Positions 7,401 through 12,383 of a stretch of DNA of 12,383 nucleotides are shown in pieces. Both the position numbers and the translations under genes were made by a program. The notes under the pieces are model-generated. The model was not told the DNA's origin. It did no database searches and saw only the letters and a program-made list of their open reading frames with translations. Position 1 is the stretch's first letter, and each line of letters begins with the position of its first letter. The stretch covers positions 1-12,383 of the forward strand of contig JALRGF010000083.1 in assembly GCA_023253495.1 (NCBI GenBank). Direction: 5' to 3'. This DNA comes from Verrucomicrobiales bacterium. Its GTDB lineage: Bacteria > Verrucomicrobiota > Verrucomicrobiia > Verrucomicrobiales > V1-33.

Positions 7401-7608
7401 GACCAGCTTCGCCTTCATCCTCGGCGTGCTCCCGCTGGTCCTCGCCCGCGGCGCCGGCGCGGAAATGCGTCAGGCTCTCGGCACCGCCGTCTTCTTCGGC
7501 ATGCTCGGTGTCACTTTCTTCGGGCTGCTCTTCACCCCGGTTTTCTACGTGGTCATCCGGCGGTGGGTGGAAAGCAAGCGGGCATCCCGCAGGGATGAAA
7601 GAACATAG
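4450..7608 (+). CDS. HAE1-family RND multidrug efflux pump, inner-membrane subunit
   Basis: This 1,052-residue AcrB-type proton/drug antiporter is full length (AcrB has 1,049). It opens with the family start FARYFVDRPIFA and TM1, then the first porter domain. TM2-TM6 lie at about 335-500, TM7 at about 545-565, followed by the second porter domain and TM8-TM12 from about 880. The proton-relay residues are present: Asp410 and Asp411 in TM4 (GIVVDDAIVV), Lys948 in TM10 (GLAAKNAILIVEF) and Thr985 in TM11 (RPILMTSFAFILG), matching AcrB D407, D408, K940 and T978. It should therefore be active. It sits 6 nt downstream of the adaptor gene, forming one operon. No outer-membrane factor gene and no TetR/MarR-type regulator are in the window. 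The final codons (7583 onward) and the TAG stop are made by a stem-loop repeat (see 7582-7680), so the extreme C-terminus is probably a recent, non-conserved replacement. Substrate is unknown. Confidence 0.96.
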   Translation: MTFARYFVDRPIFAGVLSIAITLIGALAFFGLPVTQYPEVVPPTVVVAATYPGADARTLAETVATPLEQEINGVENMLYLSSSSTADGKVQITVTFRLGTDLNQAQVLVQNRVNAVLPRLPEEVRRLGVTAQKRSPDLTLAAQFYSPDGSRDVSYLANYVTLQVQNEIARLPGVSEASMLGGLDYSMRLWLDPEKIAALGLNAGDVVRAVREQNVQVAAGSLGQPPAAAGLEFQYTLTAPGRLKTPEEFGAIVLKTGAGGEVARLRDVARIELGSRDYSTRTYMDGKNAVSLRVFQLPGSNAIDTADTVLAALKRLKERFPPGVDYRTNYDTTKFVRASIRSVLQTLMEAVLLVVIVVILFLQTWRASIIPLLAVPVSLIGTLAVMKAFGFSLNNLSLFGLVLAIGIVVDDAIVVVENIERNIAEGLPPREAAGKAMDEVSGAVVAVALVLCAVFIPTAFISGITGQFYRQFALTIAVSTVISAFNSLTLSPALGALLLRPHHRRDDWFTRALDAVLGWFFRLFNRAFERGGRAYGRLVRRLARLAVLVLVVYAALAAFGGWLFRKVPTGFIPPQDMGYMIAVVQLPDASAFERTDAVVRRVDAIARNTPGIAHTFALSGYSSVLQASQSNLGAAFFILDDFENRRSPELQADRIMAHLRQQFAAIQEARIIVLPPPALRGLGNAGGFKIQIQDLNNAGLPALEEATRKLLAATQQDPVFTSLLTGFRANSPQYHIELDRAQAKTMGLSLADINEALQVYLGSSYVNDFNLFGRTYQVTAQADPAFRADPSDLSRIKVRNQDGEMVPLSAVATVVKRGGADRVQRYNLYYSADISGSTVPGVSSGEMIDRLTRLARDSLPAGFTFEWTDLTYQQLLAGNSISLIFPLCVLFVFLVLAALYESWSLPLAIILIVPMCLLSAIGGVWLLDRDNNIFTQIGLVVLVGLAAKNAILIVEFAKQKQDAGMNRVDAAVEACRLRLRPILMTSFAFILGVLPLVLARGAGAEMRQALGTAVFFGMLGVTFFGLLFTPVFYVVIRRWVESKRASRRDERT

Positions 7609-7680
7609 CCGGAGGTCGGAGCAAAGCGCAGACCTCCGGTTCCCGTTCCCCCCAGGCACGCATCCCGGAGGGATGCCAGA
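7582..7680. repeat. REP-like repeat with three stem-loops
   Basis: The unit has three perfect hairpins. CATCCC 7583-7588 pairs with GGGATG 7592-7597 (3-nt loop). CCGGAGGTC 7609-7617 pairs with GACCTCCGG 7631-7639 (13-nt loop). GCATCCC 7660-7666 pairs with GGGATGC 7670-7676 (3-nt loop). The outer two hairpins are near-copies, GCATCCCGCAGGGATG and GCATCCCGGAGGGATG, which flank the longer central hairpin. From memory, very similar GCATCCCGGAGGGATG units with a central GC-rich hairpin recur in intergenic regions of Verrucomicrobiota and Planctomycetota, in the manner of REP sequences mobilised by REP-associated tyrosine transposases. Only one unit is visible, so dispersal cannot be shown here. 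It may also act as an mRNA 3'-end stabiliser or weak terminator for the efflux operon, although no T-run follows. Confidence 0.75.
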
Positions 7681-7691
7681 GGCGGGGCCAC

Positions 7692-7717
7692 GCCAGCCGA
7701 CCGGGTGTCCTGCTGGC
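7692..7717. repeat. Inverted repeat upstream of the CotH gene
   Basis: GCCAGC (7692-7697) and GCTGGC (7712-7717) form a 6-bp stem around a 14-nt loop. There is no T-run, so a terminator is unlikely. It could be an extension of the neighbouring repeat unit or an operator-like site about 13 nt before the TTGACG box. The evidence is only the symmetry. Confidence 0.25.
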
Positions 7718-7729
7718 CATGCGCAATAG

Positions 7730-7758
7730 TTGACGCGGGCGAACCGGTCCCCCACGCT
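7730..7758 (+). promoter_or_regulatory. Possible promoter of the CotH-domain gene
   Basis: TTGACG (7730-7735, 5 of 6 to the -35 consensus) is followed after 17 nt by CACGCT (7753-7758). The latter is a poor -10 match by sigma70 standards, but it resembles the TAGGCT in the same position before the GreA-like gene. The predicted start, 7 nt after the -10, is at 7765, the first base of the ATG. Weak evidence. Confidence 0.3.
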
Positions 7759-7764
7759 CAGCAA

Positions 7765-10700
7765 ATGATGTGTCTCAATCGAATCCGGGTCACGGCCGCG
7801 CTTGCCGCGGCGGCATGGGCGCTCTCAGCCGGTCCGGCCGCTGCCGCGCTGGTGCCGGGCACGGTCGAGGAGATCCGGACCGGATCGCTCAGCAACGGAT
7901 ACCCGGATTTTATCGGGCCCGCCTTCATGAACGGGGCGGAGGCCTCGGCGGTGAAAGCGGCCAATTTGTCCGGAGCCAACGAATCGCTGACCGTGACGGC
8001 GGCCGGTGCGGTCACGGTGCAGGCGGCTCCGCTCGCCGGATTGCCGTGGCTAAGCGTGACCACCGGTGCCGCCGCGCCCCAACCTGTCTCCTCGGGCACC
8101 GCGGTAAATTTCACCGGACCCGCCGACCAGGCGGCCCGCGACCGCATCGGCAATACCGGATTCGTGGGGGCTAACGGCTGGTCGCTCCAGCTCACCGGCC
8201 TGACTCCCGGAGAAAAATACCGCGTGCAGCTTCTGACGGTCGAAGGTTTTGCTCCGGGCGCCGGGAGGAATTTCGACCTCCTGGTCGACGGGGTTCCGGC
8301 CTTTGATGATTTGAATCCGCCGGCCGCCGGACAGGCGCCCTTTTCCGCCATTGCCCAGTTTGAGGCCACGGCCGAACCCGCCGGTACCATCACCATCACC
8401 ACCGCCCCCGGATCCCCCGCGGTCAGCCCGGACACCAACCCGTACCTCTGCGCCGTGGCCGTCGTGCCGGTCAGCGCGGCGCCGGTGCCCCCGGTCATCG
8501 CCCGGCAGCCGGAAAGCGCCACCCGCGGCGTCGGCGACCCGGTCGCCCTGGGCGTGCTGGTCACCGGCAGCACCCCGCTGCGCTACCAGTGGCTGCGCGA
8601 CGGCACCCCGGTGGCGGGAGCGACCGCCGCCACCCTGAACTTTCCGAAGGTGGCCGCCACCGACGCCGGCACCTACCGCTGCCGCGTCACCAACGCCCAT
8701 GGCGAAACGCTCTCGGAGCCGGCCACCCTCACCGTCTTCGCCCCGCCCACCCCGCTGCTCGCCGGCCTGCGCGGGTGGTGGAAATTCGATGAGGCCGAGG
8801 GCGCCACCAGTGCCGCCGACTCCTCGGGCTTCGGCAACCACGGCACCCTGGTCGGTTTCCCCGCCACCGGTGCCTGGGTCGAGGGACGCGCCGGCGGCTC
8901 CCTGAAATTCCGCGGGCCGAACAGTCGTGACTTCGTCATCGTCCCGAATTACCTGCTGCCCCGGGAAACCATGACCTGCTCGGCCTGGGTCCAGGCCGAC
9001 GCCCGGCCGGCCTGGGCCAGCATCGCCAAAACCTGGCTCAACGGCGGTGCTTCCAGCTTCCGCTTCGGCCTGCAGGAAAGTACCGGCGCCCTGAGCAGCT
9101 TCATCCAGACGGCCGGCGGCCAGCAGCCGAATACGCGTGAGCCGGTCGCCCTGCCGTTCGGCAGCTGGCACCACGTCGCCTGCACCGCGGATGGCAACCG
9201 CCTGCGCGTCTACCGCAATGGCGCTCTGGTCTCCAGCGTGCCGTACTCAGGTCCGCTGTCGACCGCCGACACCGGCCCGCTCGGCATCGGTGCCCGCCTC
9301 AATACCGCCGGCACCGGCGCCAATACCGCCACCCCGGGATACTGGCAGGGAAGGATCGATGAACTCGCCATCTGGGCACGCGCCCTGAACCCGGCTGAAA
9401 TCAGCGCGATCCACCAGGGCGGCCTGCTCGGGCTTGACCTCGGGCGGATCGACGCCACCCCGCCCGCCGGCAGCGTGGTCATCAATGAATTCATGGCGTC
9501 CAATTCCGGCGCGCTGCGAGATGAAGACGGCGAGTCGCCCGACTGGATCGAAATCTACAATGGCACCGACGCCCCGGTGAACCTCGACGGCTGGCACCTC
9601 ACCGACTCCGCCAGCCAGCTGTCCAAGTGGTCGTTCCCGCCGACCCTCGTGCCAGCCCGGTCGTTTCTCATCATCTTTGCCTCGGAAAAAAACCGGGCCG
9701 TCGCCGGACGCGAGCTGCATACCAATTTCCGGCTCGCCGGCGAAGGCGAATACCTCGCCCTGATCCGCCCGGACGCCACCGTCGCCTGCGCCTGGGACCC
9801 CGCCTACCCGCCGCAGGTCACCAATGTCTCCTTCGGCCTGAGCAGCCCGGACCTCAGCGCGGCCGCCCCCGGCAGCGCGGCCTTCAACGCCCTGCTCCGT
9901 TACTACCCGGTACCCACTCCGGGCTACGCCAACGGCGCCGGCACCCCGGCGGTCGGACCGGGCGTGCTCGACCTCACCCACTCGCCGGCCATGCCGTCCG
10001 ACGACGATGACCTCGCCGTTCACGCCCGCCTGCGGGCCGCCCTCGCCCCGATTGCCGAGGCCACCCTGACGTACCGCATCGGCTTCGGCGCTGAAACCAC
10101 CGTGCCCATGACGGCCGGTGCCGACGGCACCTGGACCGCCGCCATCCCGGCCGCCGCCGCCGCTCCGCGCCAGCTCATCCGGTACTTTCTCACCGCCCGC
10201 GACACCGATGACCGCACCACCCGCTGGCCGCCCGCGTTCGATCCGACCCGCGAGCCGCTCTACCAGGGGACGGTGGTCACCGACCCCGCGTTGACCACTC
10301 CGCAGCCCGTCCTCCATTGGTTCGTGCAATCGCCGTCGGCCGCCGAAAATGCCAATGGCACCCGCTGCTCGCTCTTCTACAACGGCGAACTCTATGACAA
10401 CGTCTTCATCCGCATCCGCGGCGGGACGTCGATCTCGTGGCCGAAAAAAAGCTATAAAATCGAATTCAACGACGGTCACCACTTCCGCTACCGCGCCGAC
10501 GCCCCGCGGGTCAGTGAGATCGACCTGAATACGACGTACACCGACAAAAGCTACGTCCGCGCCGTCATGGCCAGCGATTTCATGAATGCCGCCGGCCTGC
10601 CGACGGTCGACATTTTCCATACCCACGTCCGCCAGAACGGGAATTTCTACAGCCTCGCCCTGATCACCGAAAACCCGGATCGCGACCACCTCCGGCGCGT

Positions 10701-12383
10701 CGGACTGGACCCCGACGGTGCCTATTACAAGGGAGCCGGCGGCGCGACCCTCGACACCGTCAACGGCTACGAAAAAAAGACGCGCGAGGAGGAATCGACC
10801 GCCGACCTCCAGGCGCTCGTCAACGGCGTCGCCCTGAGCGGTGCCAACCTGGAACGCTTTGTCTTCGACCACATCGACGTGCCATCGATGGTCAACTACA
10901 TGGCTTGCATGGCCATCACTCAGGACATCGATGGCAGTGACAAGAATCATTTCCTCCACCGCGACACGGAAGGAACCCGCGAGTGGCGCATGCTCCCCTG
11001 GGACATTGATCTGACTTTCGGCCCGAATGCGCTCAACACCGATACCATCGTCTTCAACCAGCAGGCGCCCAACGGCCCGCCGAATACCAGCCACCCGTTC
11101 ATCGGCGCCCGGCCGTATCTGCTCCACGACGGCAAATACATGCGCCTGCTCGAAGCCGTCGTCAAAACCCCGCGCGCCCGTCGCATGCTCCTGCGCCGCG
11201 TGCGTACGCTCAACGACCAGTTCCTCGCCGCCGGATTCTTCGAGCAGCGCATCGATGCCCTCGTCCCCCTGCTTGCCGCCGACGCCGTGGCCGACAAGGC
11301 GAAGTGGGGCGCCAACACCCATTTCCCCGGTACCACCTACACGCTGCTTCAGGCGACCAACCGGATCAAAAATGAATACCTCGCCCGCCGCCCGGGATAC
11401 CTCACCGGCACGACCATCCACGGCGTCACCACCGCCAACCCCGCCGCCCAGCCGCCCGATCCCTCGCTGGTCTTCGGCGAGGTGATGTTCAATCCGGGTA
11501 CCACCCAGGAGGAGGAATACCTGCGGCTCGACAACCCGAACGACTATGACGTCGACCTCAGCGGCTGGTCGGTCAGCGGCGACATCAACTGGATCCTCAA
11601 ACCCGGAACCGTCATCGAGCCCGGGGGATCGCTGTACCTCACCCCGAATGCCGCCGCTTTCCGCGCCCGCGGCCTGAGCCCGCGCGGCGGAGAAAGCCGG
11701 CAGGTCCAGGGGAACTACCGCGGACAGCTCAGCGCCCGCGGCGGCACACTCACGCTCCGCCAGCCGGGCACCAACCGCATCGCCGCCACCACCACTTTCG
11801 CCGGCGCCCCCGGACCGCTCCAGCAATGGCTGCGCATCAGCGAAATCATGTACCACCCGGCCGGACACCCCGACAGCGAATACCTCGAACTGGTCAATAC
11901 CGGGCCCGCCACCCTCGACCTCACCGGTGCCAGTTTCATCGAAGGCGTCAGCTTCAGCTTCTCCGGCAGCCAGGTCACCAGCCTCGCCCCCGGCGCCCGC
12001 GTCGTCGTCACCAGAAACCTCTCCGCCTTTCAAGCTGCCTACGGGCTGAACCCGCCGGTCGCCGGTGAATTCCTCGGCAGCCTGGACAACGCCGGCGAAC
12101 GGATCCACCTCGTCGACGCCGTCGGCGAAACCATCCTCGACTTCTCCTACCAGGATTCATGGCACCCGGCTACTGACGGCGGAGGGTTTGCCCTGACCGT
12201 TGTCAACCCGCTCGCCGCTCACACCGCGTGGGAGGACGCCTCCCAGTGGCAGCCGGGTGCCACCACCGGCGGATCTCCCGGCACCGAAGATCCGGTCTCC
12301 CCGGACACCGATGGCGACGGCCACCCCGACCGCGACGAAGCCATGGCCGGAACCAACGCGACGTCCGCCGCCTCCCGCTTCGA
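7765..12383 (+). CDS. Secreted multidomain LamG / lamin-tail / CotH-kinase protein, 3' truncated
   Basis: Frame 1 is open from ATG 7765 (a second ATG follows at 7768) to the last base, giving 1,539 residues with no stop. Domains in order: signal peptide with Ala-rich core (about 1-30); unassigned beta-rich domain (about 31-238); Ig-like domain (242-325: YQWLRDG, DAGTYRCRV); LamG/concanavalin-like (335-553: LRGWWKFDE ... IDELAIWARALNPAEI); lamin-tail domain 1 (571-692: INEFMASNSG, DWIEIYN, LDGWHLTD); beta-linker (about 733-825); CotH kinase-like domain (about 848-1213); lamin-tail domains 2 (from 1235) and 3 (from 1356); and a calcium-binding DTDGDGHPDRDE repeat (1514-1525). In CotH, FIRIRGGTS and KKSYKIEF precede DGSDKN (Asp1056, Asn1061) and PWDIDLTFG (1078-1086), matching the catalytic pattern of CotH protein kinases. 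Such proteins are exported, probably surface-attached. Partner and substrate are unknown. The missing end may carry a sorting or anchoring signal. Confidence 0.92.
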   Translation, partial: MMCLNRIRVTAALAAAAWALSAGPAAAALVPGTVEEIRTGSLSNGYPDFIGPAFMNGAEASAVKAANLSGANESLTVTAAGAVTVQAAPLAGLPWLSVTTGAAAPQPVSSGTAVNFTGPADQAARDRIGNTGFVGANGWSLQLTGLTPGEKYRVQLLTVEGFAPGAGRNFDLLVDGVPAFDDLNPPAAGQAPFSAIAQFEATAEPAGTITITTAPGSPAVSPDTNPYLCAVAVVPVSAAPVPPVIARQPESATRGVGDPVALGVLVTGSTPLRYQWLRDGTPVAGATAATLNFPKVAATDAGTYRCRVTNAHGETLSEPATLTVFAPPTPLLAGLRGWWKFDEAEGATSAADSSGFGNHGTLVGFPATGAWVEGRAGGSLKFRGPNSRDFVIVPNYLLPRETMTCSAWVQADARPAWASIAKTWLNGGASSFRFGLQESTGALSSFIQTAGGQQPNTREPVALPFGSWHHVACTADGNRLRVYRNGALVSSVPYSGPLSTADTGPLGIGARLNTAGTGANTATPGYWQGRIDELAIWARALNPAEISAIHQGGLLGLDLGRIDATPPAGSVVINEFMASNSGALRDEDGESPDWIEIYNGTDAPVNLDGWHLTDSASQLSKWSFPPTLVPARSFLIIFASEKNRAVAGRELHTNFRLAGEGEYLALIRPDATVACAWDPAYPPQVTNVSFGLSSPDLSAAAPGSAAFNALLRYYPVPTPGYANGAGTPAVGPGVLDLTHSPAMPSDDDDLAVHARLRAALAPIAEATLTYRIGFGAETTVPMTAGADGTWTAAIPAAAAAPRQLIRYFLTARDTDDRTTRWPPAFDPTREPLYQGTVVTDPALTTPQPVLHWFVQSPSAAENANGTRCSLFYNGELYDNVFIRIRGGTSISWPKKSYKIEFNDGHHFRYRADAPRVSEIDLNTTYTDKSYVRAVMASDFMNAAGLPTVDIFHTHVRQNGNFYSLALITENPDRDHLRRVGLDPDGAYYKGAGGATLDTVNGYEKKTREEESTADLQALVNGVALSGANLERFVFDHIDVPSMVNYMACMAITQDIDGSDKNHFLHRDTEGTREWRMLPWDIDLTFGPNALNTDTIVFNQQAPNGPPNTSHPFIGARPYLLHDGKYMRLLEAVVKTPRARRMLLRRVRTLNDQFLAAGFFEQRIDALVPLLAADAVADKAKWGANTHFPGTTYTLLQATNRIKNEYLARRPGYLTGTTIHGVTTANPAAQPPDPSLVFGEVMFNPGTTQEEEYLRLDNPNDYDVDLSGWSVSGDINWILKPGTVIEPGGSLYLTPNAAAFRARGLSPRGGESRQVQGNYRGQLSARGGTLTLRQPGTNRIAATTTFAGAPGPLQQWLRISEIMYHPAGHPDSEYLELVNTGPATLDLTGASFIEGVSFSFSGSQVTSLAPGARVVVTRNLSAFQAAYGLNPPVAGEFLGSLDNAGERIHLVDAVGETILDFSYQDSWHPATDGGGFALTVVNPLAAHTAWEDASQWQPGATTGGSPGTEDPVSPDTDGDGHPDRDEAMAGTNATSAASRF

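Noticed and set aside
7595..7729. Small reading frame through the repeat (begins MKEHSRRSEQ, contains THPGGMPE)
   Set aside because: It is composed almost entirely of the palindromic repeat. Such peptides are a common artefact of annotating these repeats.
7609..7764. The CotH gene frame is open upstream of ATG 7765 back to the pump stop, so an earlier GTG start (7705) is possible
   Set aside because: The peptide from 7765 begins with a standard signal sequence. The upstream extension is repeat-derived and would bury that signal internally.
10771..10779. GAA AAA AAG, an A-AAA-AAG slippery heptamer in the correct phase within the CotH gene (a similar A-AAA-AAC at about 9689)
   Set aside because: Lys/Glu A-runs occur repeatedly in these genes. 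The -1 frame yields no recognisable product, and the conserved CotH motifs continue downstream in the zero frame. No upstream Shine-Dalgarno stimulator or clear hairpin was seen.
9247..12108. 953-codon open frame on the minus strand opposite the CotH gene
   Set aside because: The forward frame shows LamG, lamin-tail and CotH motifs throughout; the antisense frame shows none.

Overview
The window is high-GC bacterial DNA, and almost all of it is coding on the + strand. Gene content points to the PVC group, most likely Verrucomicrobiota. The clues are an elongated GreA-type factor with a large N-terminal extension (as in Chlamydiae and Verrucomicrobiota), a very large secreted LamG/lamin-tail/CotH protein, hairpin-forming intergenic repeats of a type I recall from Verrucomicrobiota and Planctomycetota, and a near absence of Shine-Dalgarno sequences. 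This is inference from families and style; no rRNA or marker gene is present.

Layout. (1) 1-171: C-terminal tail of a 5-formyltetrahydrofolate cyclo-ligase. (2) 243-1222: a two-gene unit, clpS (N-degron adaptor of the Clp protease) followed 8 nt later by a DUF2017-like gene, a pairing best known in Actinobacteria. (3) 1308-3155: the long GreA/GreB-type protein. (4) 3241-7608: an RND efflux pair, periplasmic adaptor and HAE1-type inner-membrane pump, 6 nt apart; no outer-membrane channel gene is in view. (5) 7582-7680: a repeat of three stem-loops whose first part forms the last codons and stop of the pump gene. (6) 7765 to beyond the window end: a secreted protein of more than 1,539 residues with signal peptide, unassigned beta-rich N-domain, Ig-like, LamG, lamin-tail, CotH kinase-like, two more lamin-tail domains and a calcium-binding repeat. 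It is open in frame to the last base, so it is a 3'-truncated gene here.

The genes fall into cytoplasmic protein quality control and transcription (left), drug/solute efflux (middle) and cell-surface or secreted function (right); no single pathway links them. No gap exceeds 300 bases. I saw no CRISPR array, rRNA, tRNA, transposase or recognisable defence system. The most useful unusual points are three promoter-like hexamer pairs placed so that transcription would begin at or next to the ATG (possible leaderless mRNAs), the repeat that has become the 3' end of the pump gene, the clpS-DUF2017 pair with an acidic insert, and the multidomain CotH protein with apparently intact kinase motifs.
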